Shown here: piece after piece, positions 52,530 to 62,110 of the stretch
Position numbering within the stretch: position 1 is the first letter of the stretch
Layout: every line of letters begins with the position of its first letter
Origin: DASYAE01 sp036501535
Lineage (GTDB): Bacteria; Actinomycetota; Actinomycetes; Streptomycetales; Catenulisporaceae
Direction: 5' to 3'
Length of the DNA stretch: 64,000 nt
NCBI GenBank assembly: GCA_036501535.1
Contig: DASYAE010000237.1
Location: forward strand, 124,001 to 188,000
Translations under genes and position numbers: made by a program
The notes under the pieces: model-generated
Database searches by the model: none
What the model was told of the DNA's origin: nothing
The model's input: the letters and a program-made list of their open reading frames with translations, nothing else

Positions 52530-55500
52530 GTGGCCGTCGGAACACTCGCGGCCGCGCCGCCGATCAGACTGTCACCGCGCTTGACCGGCGCCGACGACAC
52601 CGGACACGCCACCGTGCGAGTTCCGCTCCCGCCGGAGGCGCGCATCGGACCCGGCGGCGCGGGCGATGCGCTGGACAGCGCCGCCGTGCTGGCGGCGGCC
52701 GTCTGCCACGTGCTCGGGGCCGCCGAGCGTACCGACGCCCCCACGCTCGCCGTGCGCCTGCCGCACGCCATCGTGTCCTGTGCGGTCGACCTGACCGCCG
52801 TGAACACCGTTGGCGAGCTGCGCGCTGCGACCGCGCGATGGCTGCTCGGCTCCCCGGACGACCACGTGCCGACGGAAGGCGCAGTCGTCATCGACGCGGC
52901 ATCCGCGGGACCAGCGGTCCCGGACTGCGCACTGCTGATCGGAATTGAGCCCGGCCACGCGCCGGGCACGGCTGTGCTCCGCGCCGACGTGAACACCGCA
53001 GTCGCCGAGCCATGGTTCTGCAACGTCTTCCTGCGCGCAGTCGCGGCGGTGCTCGGGCGATTCGCCGACGAGAACCTCGGCATCGCCGATCTGCCGGTCG
53101 GCGCACCCGACGACATCCAGGCGGCCACGAGTCACGGCCGGGCCGGTTTCTGCCCGACCGAGCCAGACACCACGGACAGCACACTGATTGAGCCGATTCG
53201 CTCCGTCGTCCGCGCCGCGCCCGACCGCATCGCCGTACGCTGCGACGGCACATCTCTGACCTACAGCGAGCTGTGGGCGCGCTCGGTAGGTGTAGCCACT
53301 CGTCTGGCCGCCGCGGGCGTCGGCGCCGGCCAGAACGTGGGGCTGCTTACCGGCAAGTCGCCGAACGCCGTTCCGGCGATCCTCGGCACACTGATTGCCG
53401 GCGCCGCCTACGTGCCGCTCGATCCCGGCGCGCCCGCGGCGCGGCTGCACGCGATCCTCGCCGACGCCGGATGCCGGATCGTCGTGGCCGAGGCCTCGCT
53501 TCGGCACCTGCTCGACGAATCAGACTCCGAACTCACCGTGCTGGACGCCGCCGCGACGGCCCAACCCGTGGCACGCACAGACGAATCCACCGAGCCACCG
53601 CCGCCGCAACCCGACGACCGCGCGTACGTCATCTACACCTCGGGCTCCACGGGCACGCCGAAGGGCGTCGTCATCAGGCACCGCGCGATCGCCGGCTACC
53701 TCGCCTGGAAGCGCCGCTATCACGACCTCGGCGCGGACACCCGCCTGCTCCAGATCCCCTCGCTGGCCTTCGACAGCTCGGTTTCCGACGTGTTCTCGGT
53801 GCTCGGCGCCGGCGGCGAGATCGTGCTGGCCGACATCGCGCGCCCTGATCCGGCGCGCATCGCCGACATGGCCGCGCGGCACGGCATCACCCACGTAACG
53901 ATGGTGCCCAGCCTCTATCAGGTGCTGCTCGACCACCTCGTGTCCGCCGCGCCGTCGCTGCGGCTCGTGACCATCGCCGGCGAGGCCGTGCCGCCCGGCC
54001 TGGTCGCCCGGCACCACGCGCTGGCCCCGTCGGTGCGCCTGGTCAACGAGTACGGGCCCACGGAGAACTCGGTCGGCACGACCGCGTTCGACCACCGTCC
54101 GGGCGACGGCCCCGGATACCCGATCGGCCGGCCCGTCGACACCACGGTGATCGCCGTGGCGGACGGGCGGGGCCGGCCGCTGCCGCCCGGCTTCGTCGGC
54201 GAGATCCGGCTGGCCGGGCCCGCTCTGGCCGACGGCTATCTGGGCCGGCCGGAGCTGACCGCCGCGTCCTTCCCGGCCGACCCGGCCGCGCCCGGCGGCC
54301 GCTGGTACCGCACCGGCGACCGCGGCTGGTGGCGGCCGGACGGCGTGCTGGAGTTCGCCGGCCGCGGCGACGGCCAGGTGAAGATCCGCGGCTACCGGGT
54401 CGAGCTCGGCGAAGTCGAGGCCGTCCTCACCGGGCACGGGGGCGTCACCGCGGCCGCGGTGGTCGCCGCGCCGGGGCCGGACGGCCGCATGGCCCTGATT
54501 GCGTACGTGACGGGCGCCGCCGACCCGGAGCACGTTCGCGAGCGGCTGCGGGACCGGCTCCCCGCGCAGATGCTGCCTTCCAGGATCGTCGTGCTGGCCG
54601 AGCTGCCCCGGCTGGTCAGCGGAAAGGTCGACCGTGCGGGCCTGGCTGCGCGGCCGGTCGAAGAGCCGGCCTCCGCGTCGGCCGCCCCCGAGGCGCCGCG
54701 CGAGGACGAGGCGGCCGAGACGGTGGCCGCGGCGTTCCGCGACGTCCTCGGGATCGACGAGCTCGGCGACGCCGAGGACTTCTTCGCCCTCGGCGGTCAC
54801 AGCCTGCTGATCGTCGACCTCATCGAGACGCTGACCGAGCGCACCGGCGTGGTCCTCGACCTGGCCGCCGTGTTCGCCGCGCCGACGATCCGCGCGCTCG
54901 CCGACCAGCTGCGCGCCACCGCGCCCGGACCCCACGCCCCAGCGGCGCCACTGTCGGACCTCCAGCCGACGGACCTGCCGCTACTCCCGGTGCAGCGCCG
55001 CATGTGGCTGGACGAGCGGATCGACCCCGCCCGCGCCCGCGTCCACCACCTGACCGAGGCGTTCCTGTTGACCGGGGACATCGACGACACCGACGTCGCG
55101 GCGGCCGTCGCCGCGGAGCTGGCCGATGTTGAAGCGCTGGCCCTGCGAGTCGTCCTCGTCGGCGGCGAACCGCGCCAGCGCATCGATCCGCAACCCGTTT
55201 TGGGCCCGCGCCTGGTCGATCTGCGTGGCGCAGCTGACACCGAGTCAGCCGTGTCGGAACTGATCGCGGGGGAGTACGGTGACCCGTTCGACCTGACGAC
55301 GCAGCCGCCGATCCGGACCGTCCTCGCGCGCACCGCCGCCGACGAGCGGCTGCTGGTGATCACCACGCATCACATCGCGTGCGACGGCGAATCCGCGACG
55401 CTGCTGGTCCGTCGCATCTTCACCGCGATCGCAGCGCGGCGCGCCGACGCCGACCCGCCCGGCACGACCATCCTGCCCACCCACTACCGCGACCACGTCG

Positions 55501-58385
55501 CCTGGGCGACCGCGCCCGAGCGTGCGGCGGAACTCGCGGAGGCGCGACGATACTGGACCGCCGAACTCGCGGCGCCCCTGCCTTACGCCGCGCCGCCCGC
55601 AGACGGGCCGTGCACAGGGACGCCGGGCCCGGCGCAGCGGCTCAGCGTCGCGGTCGACGCAGCGACGACGGCCGAACTCCGGCGAGTGGCGGCCCGGCGC
55701 GGCGCGACCATGTTCGCGCTCACGCTCTCCGCCGCGCTGGAGATGCTGCATCGCGTCACCGGGCTGCGCCGGGTCCAGATGGGCACGCCGGTCTCCCTGC
55801 GCGGCGCGCTGCCGGACGGCCTGATCGGGCCGCTGCTGAACACGGTGGTCATCACGGCCGACGTCGCCGACACCGAGCCGTTCGCCACGCTCGTCGAGCG
55901 CGTCCAGGGCAGGATCGCCGCCGCCATGGCGCACCGGGCGCTCGACTTCGGCGAGATGATCGACCTCACGCCGGGCGGCCGCGCCGGTGTCCGCACCCCG
56001 CTGTTCACCGTCATGTTCACGCTCGACGAGGCCGGCGCGGCCGGCACCGGCTCCGGCGACCGGTTCGACCTCGGCCCGGGCGTGGACGTCCGACGCGTGC
56101 CGAGCACCGGCGACACCGGCGAGTTCGACATCAGCCTGCACGTCGACAACAGCGCCGCGGAACTGGTCCTGACCAGCGAATACGACAGCGACCTGTACAG
56201 CGCTGCGCGCACTGAACGCGTGCTGCGCCTCTGGGCGCACCTGTTGAGCGAGACCGCCGCGAACCCGGACCGCACGCCCGCGGCCACCGTTCCGCCCGAG
56301 CGCGAGCTGATCACGGCGGCGGCGCTGGCCCGGTCGGCACCGAACTGCCTCGTCGCCGACGCAAGCGCCGATCCGGGCCTGAGCGGACCGGTCGCCGTGG
56401 TCGACGCCGATGGCCGACCCGCGTTGTGCGGCGCCTTCGGCGACATCGTCGAAATGCCCGCGGGCCGGCCGACCGGCCTCACCGGGCGATGGGCCGAGGA
56501 CGGCAGCCTCGTGGTCGCCGGCCCCGCCGTCCCGGCCGTCGCAGACATCAACGGTCCGGTCGACCCGCGGTGGGCGCAGACCCGGCTGGCCGGGCACCCG
56601 GACGTCGCGGCCGCCCTGGTGCGGCCCGCTGCGGACGGCATGCTCGACGCGTTCGTCTGGCTCGAAACCGGCCGCTCGACCGACCCGGCGGCACTGCGCG
56701 CGCACGTGCGTGCGGTCCTGCCCGACCGGCTCACGCCCCGACAGGTGCTTATCAGCACCGTGCGGACCCCTCAGCGGCACTGCTTCCCCGACCCGGCCGC
56801 GCTGCCTGGTGCACACGAGCCGGTCCGCGACGCCGCGGCTCCCACACGATCCGCCGACGCCCTCACCGACGCGGTCGCCCGCGCCACGGCCCTCGCCCTC
56901 GGACGGACGGCGGTCGGGCCGCACGACGACTTCTTCGAGCTGGGCGGAGCCTCGCTCGCCGCGTTGCAGCTGGTCGGCGAGATACACCGGCGGTTCGGGG
57001 TCGACCTCCCGCCGGTGGCCGTCTTCGAGGCGCGCACGCCTTCCGCGCTGGCCGACACGCTGCGCCGGCACGCCGCGCGTTCGGGTCCCGCGCGGGAACG
57101 GCGCCGGGCGGGCACCGGCCCTTACCCCGTCACCGTCGAGCAGCGGGAACTGCTGGCCGCGCTCGCCACCGCCGACCCGGCGGCATTCACCGTGGTCGAT
57201 GCGGCGCGCATCGGCGACGCCGACCCCGACCGCCTTCGCGAAGCACTCACCGCCACCGTGCGGCGGCACCCGGCGCTGCACTACCGCCTCGTCGGCTCAG
57301 GCGCCGACGCAGTCTGGACGCCCGTGGACCAGCCGCGGATCGGCTGGTTCGTCGCGGACCTCGCAGACCACGACGACGCAGACCTGAGCGCGGCCGTTGA
57401 CGAACTGATCGAGCGTCACCTCGGCGAGCCGTTCGACCTGGCGGCCGGGCTGCTGGTACGTGCCCTGCTGATCCACGTCCCGGCGGCTGACGACGTCTTC
57501 GTGCTCGCGGTGCACCACATCGCCGTCGATGGGGACGCGGTTTCGCTGCTGGCCCGCGAAGTGGCCGCGCGGTACGACGGCAGCTGGACCGGACCCGCCG
57601 ATCCCGACGCGCCTACCGCGGCGGACGTGGCCCACCGCGAACACGACCGCGTGTCCTCCGACGAAATGGCCGCGGAACTCGGCTACTGGCGCGACCGGCT
57701 GGACCGCGCCGCCGCCGACCCGCTGCCCGCCGACCGCCCGCGCCTGCTGCGCACAGCCGTGCTCGTCGAACAGACGGCCTTTCAGCTGCCGGCTCCGACC
57801 GGCGGCCAGGTCGCCGCGTTCTCCGCCCGGTTTGGGTGCAGCACCTTCATGACGCTGGTCGGCGCGGTGTGCGCCGCGGTCGCCGACATCCAGCCGGACC
57901 TGTCGGAGCTCCGGCTGGCCACGACGATCAGCCTGCGCGACGAGCCGGGCCTGCTGGATACCGTCGCGCTGCTGTCCACCACGGCCGTGCTCTCCGTTGA
58001 CTTGACCGGGCGGCCCGAAGAGGTCGAGTACGTCCGGCGCGTGCGTGACGTGCTGCTCGACGCCCACCGCGTCGCTGTGCCGTTCGGGCTCGTGGCCGCA
58101 GACATCGAGCGCCACCACCGGGTGGACCGGGCGGATCTTGCCCGAGTCCTGATCGTCGCGCAAGGCGGGTCGGATTCGTCGGCCGCTTGGCGGCCCCACC
58201 CGGTGCGATGGGCGGACCGGCCGTTGCCCACCACCTACGACCTGGTTCTCTCACTCGGCCTCGACGGCGACACGGTCGACGGATGGGTCGCGTACAAGGG
58301 CGAGCTGTTCGACGCCGCGACGGTCGACCGCCTGCTGCGCGGCTTCGCCACGGCCGTGGACCGCGTCGTCGGGACGGAGGAGTAA
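52530..58385 (+). CDS. NRPS2: (C-lobe)-A-PCP-C-(A remnant)-PCP-C, 1951 aa
   Basis: The GTG directly follows the NRPS1 stop, with GAGGGGG upstream. Residues about 30-215 are a C-lobe-like region without the catalytic motif. An A domain (FDSSVSD at 414-420, NEYGPTEN, Lys699 in VSGKVD), PCP1 (Ser758 in LGGHSL) and C (HHIACDG, 947-953) follow. Residues about 1258-1425 keep only a shrunken C-terminal subdomain of an A domain, with no ATP-binding motifs and the catalytic Lys lost. PCP2 (Ser1475 in LGGASL) and C (HHIAVDG, 1662-1668) complete the protein. The A pocket is about D-S-S-M-T-A-E-V-G-K. PCP2 must be charged in trans, for example by the stand-alone A protein at 44390. Confidence 0.93.
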   Translation: MAVGTLAAAPPIRLSPRLTGADDTGHATVRVPLPPEARIGPGGAGDALDSAAVLAAAVCHVLGAAERTDAPTLAVRLPHAIVSCAVDLTAVNTVGELRAATARWLLGSPDDHVPTEGAVVIDAASAGPAVPDCALLIGIEPGHAPGTAVLRADVNTAVAEPWFCNVFLRAVAAVLGRFADENLGIADLPVGAPDDIQAATSHGRAGFCPTEPDTTDSTLIEPIRSVVRAAPDRIAVRCDGTSLTYSELWARSVGVATRLAAAGVGAGQNVGLLTGKSPNAVPAILGTLIAGAAYVPLDPGAPAARLHAILADAGCRIVVAEASLRHLLDESDSELTVLDAAATAQPVARTDESTEPPPPQPDDRAYVIYTSGSTGTPKGVVIRHRAIAGYLAWKRRYHDLGADTRLLQIPSLAFDSSVSDVFSVLGAGGEIVLADIARPDPARIADMAARHGITHVTMVPSLYQVLLDHLVSAAPSLRLVTIAGEAVPPGLVARHHALAPSVRLVNEYGPTENSVGTTAFDHRPGDGPGYPIGRPVDTTVIAVADGRGRPLPPGFVGEIRLAGPALADGYLGRPELTAASFPADPAAPGGRWYRTGDRGWWRPDGVLEFAGRGDGQVKIRGYRVELGEVEAVLTGHGGVTAAAVVAAPGPDGRMALIAYVTGAADPEHVRERLRDRLPAQMLPSRIVVLAELPRLVSGKVDRAGLAARPVEEPASASAAPEAPREDEAAETVAAAFRDVLGIDELGDAEDFFALGGHSLLIVDLIETLTERTGVVLDLAAVFAAPTIRALADQLRATAPGPHAPAAPLSDLQPTDLPLLPVQRRMWLDERIDPARARVHHLTEAFLLTGDIDDTDVAAAVAAELADVEALALRVVLVGGEPRQRIDPQPVLGPRLVDLRGAADTESAVSELIAGEYGDPFDLTTQPPIRTVLARTAADERLLVITTHHIACDGESATLLVRRIFTAIAARRADADPPGTTILPTHYRDHVAWATAPERAAELAEARRYWTAELAAPLPYAAPPADGPCTGTPGPAQRLSVAVDAATTAELRRVAARRGATMFALTLSAALEMLHRVTGLRRVQMGTPVSLRGALPDGLIGPLLNTVVITADVADTEPFATLVERVQGRIAAAMAHRALDFGEMIDLTPGGRAGVRTPLFTVMFTLDEAGAAGTGSGDRFDLGPGVDVRRVPSTGDTGEFDISLHVDNSAAELVLTSEYDSDLYSAARTERVLRLWAHLLSETAANPDRTPAATVPPERELITAAALARSAPNCLVADASADPGLSGPVAVVDADGRPALCGAFGDIVEMPAGRPTGLTGRWAEDGSLVVAGPAVPAVADINGPVDPRWAQTRLAGHPDVAAALVRPAADGMLDAFVWLETGRSTDPAALRAHVRAVLPDRLTPRQVLISTVRTPQRHCFPDPAALPGAHEPVRDAAAPTRSADALTDAVARATALALGRTAVGPHDDFFELGGASLAALQLVGEIHRRFGVDLPPVAVFEARTPSALADTLRRHAARSGPARERRRAGTGPYPVTVEQRELLAALATADPAAFTVVDAARIGDADPDRLREALTATVRRHPALHYRLVGSGADAVWTPVDQPRIGWFVADLADHDDADLSAAVDELIERHLGEPFDLAAGLLVRALLIHVPAADDVFVLAVHHIAVDGDAVSLLAREVAARYDGSWTGPADPDAPTAADVAHREHDRVSSDEMAAELGYWRDRLDRAAADPLPADRPRLLRTAVLVEQTAFQLPAPTGGQVAAFSARFGCSTFMTLVGAVCAAVADIQPDLSELRLATTISLRDEPGLLDTVALLSTTAVLSVDLTGRPEEVEYVRRVRDVLLDAHRVAVPFGLVAADIERHHRVDRADLARVLIVAQGGSDSSAAWRPHPVRWADRPLPTTYDLVLSLGLDGDTVDGWVAYKGELFDAATVDRLLRGFATAVDRVVGTEE

Positions 58386-58390
58386 AGGCC

Positions 58391-61300
58391 GTGATGCCAC
58401 AGCTCGACACACCCGCGGACCGGCCGCGCGAGGACGCCGCCGGTGCGGCGGACACGTGGCACCGCGCGCGCTCACCGTTGGCCGCGCCGGCCACGTTGCC
58501 GCAGTTCGCGACCGTGGTCGCGGCGGCGCTTGCGCGGATCGCGGGGGCCGAGACGGTGCCGCTCGGGCTTCACGAGGGCGATGGGTCGCGCATCATCGCG
58601 GTCGCTGTGAACCGAGACGAGTCGCTGGCGCAGCTGGCGGAACGGATCGCCGCTGCCGAGCCGCTTCCCGACGGGACCGGCGCCCCTCAGGTGTGGATCG
58701 GGCCGCCTGACGGCCAGTCACCGTCAGGCGCCGAACTGGTCGCGCGCCTCGATGACGACGGCCGCTCACTGCTCCTGGACGGAGACGCACGGCTCTACGA
58801 ACCGGGCACCGTCGAACGGCTCGCGGCGCGGCTGGCCCGCGGGGTCGACGCGGTCACCGCCGGAACGGCTCAGGGTCCTGCGGACCTGCCGCTGCTCTCG
58901 GCCGACGAGCGCCGCACGTACATCGACGAGCTCAACGACACCTCGGCGCCGTTCCCCGGAGCGGCGACGTATGCGCTGCTGGCCGAGAACGCCCGCAGCG
59001 CGCCGGACGACATCGCCGTGATCTGGTCGGGCGGCGAGCTTACTCTCGCCGAACTGCATCGCGCGGCGCGGGCGCTGGCCAGCGATCTCATCGCGGCGGG
59101 AGTGCGGCCGGGCGGCATGGTGCGGACCTTCCTGCCCCGCTCCCCGGAACTCGTGGTGGCATGGCTCGCCGTTTTCGCCGTCGGTGCCGTGTGCGTGCCG
59201 CTCGACCCCGGCTACCCGCCCGAGCGGCTGCGGCTCCTGCTGGCCGACAGCGGAACCGGCCCGGTCATGGTGCGCCCCGGTGGCGCGCCGCTGGACGCCG
59301 CGGGCGGCACGGTGCTGCCCATCGCGCTGCGCGACCTGCTCGACCGGCCCGAGCAGACGCAGATGCAGACACCGACCGCGCCGCTCCCGGAGGTCGCCCA
59401 AGACGACCTCGCTTATGTGATCTTCACATCAGGCTCCACCGGTCGCCCCAAGGGCGTGCGCATCGAGCACCGCGGTCTGGTCAACCTGCTCCACGCCACG
59501 GCCCGGCCGTTCGGCCTCGAGCCCGGGCGCCGCGCGCTGTTCGCCGGCAGCCCCAGCTTCGACATCACCGTGTGGGAGATCTTCGCGCCGCTCTACGCCG
59601 GCGCCATGCTCGTCATCCACGACGAGCCGGAGGTCCGCGCGGACCGGCTCGCCCGAACGGTGGCCGCGCACCACGTGGACACCGTGTTCTTACTGTCCTC
59701 GATGGTCGCGCATCTCGACCCGGCCGCGTTCCCCGGCGTCCGCACCGTGATCACCGGCGGGGACAGCTTCAACCAGGCGCTCGTCGACCGGTGGCAGCCC
59801 GGCAGAGACCTGATCTACGTGTACGGACCCACCGAGGCGACGGTCATCCAGTCCTGGCACCGCTGCGTGGCGGGCGCCGCCGGCGAGCCGCCCAGCGTCG
59901 GGCGCCCCTTCGCCAACTTCCGGTTCCACATCCTCGACCGGCTCGGCGCGGTGGCCGTTCCCGGCGCCGTCGGCGAACTGTTCATCTCGGGCGCCGGAGT
60001 CGGCCGCGGCTACATGAACGCGAGCGAGGGCGCGGCCTCGGCGTTCACCGAGGATCCGGCCGGCGAGCGCGTCTACCGCAGCGGCGATCTGGCCAGCTAC
60101 CGGCCGGACGGCACGATCGACTTCCGCGGCCGCGCGGACGGCCAGGTGAAGATCCGCGGCTTCCGGGTGGAGCTCGGCGAGGTCGAGGCCGCGCTGGCCG
60201 GCCAGCCGGGGGTCACAGCCGCGGCCGCCATCGTGCGGTCGGGCCCCGGCGGCGAGCCGTTCCTGGTCGGCTACGTCCGCACGGACGGCGCGCGGGACCC
60301 GGCGGCGCTGCGCACGGCCGTCGCGGAGAAGCTGCCGTACTACATGGTCCCGGCCGTGGTCACCGTCCTGCCGGAGCTTCCGGCCACCCCGAACGGCAAG
60401 GTCGACCGCCGGGCCCTCGCACGGCTGCCGCTCGACGCCCCGCAGCCCGCAGCCCCGGCTCATCAGGACGCTGTGACGCCTACCGAAGCGTTGATCCGCC
60501 GCGCGTTCGCCAGCGAGCTTCCCGAAGTCGCCGTCGACGCCGACACCAACTTCTTCCTGCACGGCGGCGGCAGCCTCGCCGCGGCCACGCTCGCCCACGC
60601 GCTCGGCGCCGACCTGGGCGTCCCGGTGCGGATCAGGGATCTGTTCGAGTGCCCGACCCCGGCCGCGCTCGCCGCGCGCCTGGCCGACCGCGGCGCGCCC
60701 GCGCCCGCGCTCACGAACAACACAGAACCGCGCGGCGACGCGAACGAGGACGCCATCCTGCGCTGGATGTGGCTCGAACGGCAGCTGCGTCCGGTGGGCT
60801 TCGCCGGCTACAACGTGCCGGCGCTGTACGAGGGCCACGGCGACGTCGAACCCGACCGGCTGGCCGCCGCGGTCGCCGCCGTGCAGCGCCGCCATCCGGT
60901 GCTCCGCACGATCCTGCCGACCCGGGCCGGCCGGCCCGAACTGCTGGTCGGCGACGGCGTGGCGCCGTGGGAGGTGGTCCGGGTCGCCGACCGGGCCTCG
61001 CTCGACCGCGAGGTCGACGCCCGCGCCAACGCGTCCTTCGACCTGGCCACCGGCCCGCTGCTGCGCACGACCCTGCTGCTCGGGCCGGCCGGCCGCTGGT
61101 GGCTGCTGCTGGTCGCCGACCACGTCGTCAGCGATGGCCGGAGCCTGGAGATCCTGCCCGAGGAGATCGCCGCAGCCTACGCCGGAGCTCTCGACGCGCA
61201 GCCCCCCGAGCGCACCGACGCGCCGCCCGCGCCGACAAGGGAGGCGACGCTGGCGTACTGGCGCGACCTCCTGACCCCGGCGCCGCCGTCACTGCCGCTT

Positions 61301-62038
61301 CCCATCGACCGGCCGCGCGGTTCCGGGATACGGAGCGCGCCCTGCAGCAACCTGCGGGTCGACTTCGACGCGCAGACCACGGCCGGGCTTCGGGATCTCG
61401 CCCGGAACAGTCACGGCGGCCAGTTCGCGGTGGCGTCCTGCGCTGTCGCCGTTGCCCTGCAGCAGCTGACCGGAGTTTCGGACGTGTGTCTGGGCACCGC
61501 CGTCGACCGCCGCGCCTCGCTCGGGCGGATCGGGCACATCGGCTGCCACGTCACCACGGTCCCGCTGCGCGTGCGCGTCACCGACGACGTGACGAGCCGT
61601 CAGCTCGTCGCGGACGTGGCCCGCCAGGCGTTCGACGCCGCCGACTACAGCGGCGTGACTTTCGACGAGATGGCCGCCGAACTGGCCCTGGCGGCCGCGC
61701 CCGGCCGGCACCCGCTCTTCGACGTCTGGGTCTCCTGCTACACGGAGACGCACGTGCCGTCGGCCGGCGGCGTCGGCTTCACCGGCGGGCCGGTGCCGAT
61801 CCGGGCCGGCAAGCTCGACCTGGCCTTCCTGTTCCACGACGGCGCCGCCGGCGCCGGCCTCACCCTCCGGTACGACCGCGAGCTGTACGACGAGGCCACG
61901 GCGAACGCCCTGGCGCGCCGCGTCGCGGAGGCGGCCCGCCGGCTGTCCGCCGCCCCGGACGCCGCCGCGCTCGGTGGGCTGGCAGGCCGACCACCGCGGG
62001 AGCGGGCCTTCGCTGGCTTCCGCTTCGCAGAACGCTGA
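58391..62038 (+). CDS. NRPS3: (C-lobe)-A-PCP-C, 1215 aa
   Basis: The GTG at 58391 has GGAGGAG 8-10 bases upstream; the ATG at 58394 is equally possible. Residues about 30-165 again form a C-lobe-like region without HHxxxDG. The A domain has FDITVWE (from Phe390), YVYGPTEAT, FRGRADGQVKIRGFR and Lys670 in TPNGKVD. The carrier has Ser728 in HGGGSLA. The final domain is a complete C domain with DHVVSDG (His911, Asp915), the first His of HHxxxDG changed to Asp. The A pocket is about D-I-W-F-I-G-V-V-I-K. The protein ends after the C domain with no carrier or thioesterase, so this C domain either releases the peptide or condenses it with a free-standing PCP. Confidence 0.92.
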   Translation: MMPQLDTPADRPREDAAGAADTWHRARSPLAAPATLPQFATVVAAALARIAGAETVPLGLHEGDGSRIIAVAVNRDESLAQLAERIAAAEPLPDGTGAPQVWIGPPDGQSPSGAELVARLDDDGRSLLLDGDARLYEPGTVERLAARLARGVDAVTAGTAQGPADLPLLSADERRTYIDELNDTSAPFPGAATYALLAENARSAPDDIAVIWSGGELTLAELHRAARALASDLIAAGVRPGGMVRTFLPRSPELVVAWLAVFAVGAVCVPLDPGYPPERLRLLLADSGTGPVMVRPGGAPLDAAGGTVLPIALRDLLDRPEQTQMQTPTAPLPEVAQDDLAYVIFTSGSTGRPKGVRIEHRGLVNLLHATARPFGLEPGRRALFAGSPSFDITVWEIFAPLYAGAMLVIHDEPEVRADRLARTVAAHHVDTVFLLSSMVAHLDPAAFPGVRTVITGGDSFNQALVDRWQPGRDLIYVYGPTEATVIQSWHRCVAGAAGEPPSVGRPFANFRFHILDRLGAVAVPGAVGELFISGAGVGRGYMNASEGAASAFTEDPAGERVYRSGDLASYRPDGTIDFRGRADGQVKIRGFRVELGEVEAALAGQPGVTAAAAIVRSGPGGEPFLVGYVRTDGARDPAALRTAVAEKLPYYMVPAVVTVLPELPATPNGKVDRRALARLPLDAPQPAAPAHQDAVTPTEALIRRAFASELPEVAVDADTNFFLHGGGSLAAATLAHALGADLGVPVRIRDLFECPTPAALAARLADRGAPAPALTNNTEPRGDANEDAILRWMWLERQLRPVGFAGYNVPALYEGHGDVEPDRLAAAVAAVQRRHPVLRTILPTRAGRPELLVGDGVAPWEVVRVADRASLDREVDARANASFDLATGPLLRTTLLLGPAGRWWLLLVADHVVSDGRSLEILPEEIAAAYAGALDAQPPERTDAPPAPTREATLAYWRDLLTPAPPSLPLPIDRPRGSGIRSAPCSNLRVDFDAQTTAGLRDLARNSHGGQFAVASCAVAVALQQLTGVSDVCLGTAVDRRASLGRIGHIGCHVTTVPLRVRVTDDVTSRQLVADVARQAFDAADYSGVTFDEMAAELALAAAPGRHPLFDVWVSCYTETHVPSAGGVGFTGGPVPIRAGKLDLAFLFHDGAAGAGLTLRYDRELYDEATANALARRVAEAARRLSAAPDAAALGGLAGRPPRERAFAGFRFAER

Positions 62039-62110
62039 ATTCCAGGACACAGGATTCCAGGACACGGATTTCGCAGGGATCGTCGAGACGATGGAGATGG
62101 AGGAGCCGCT

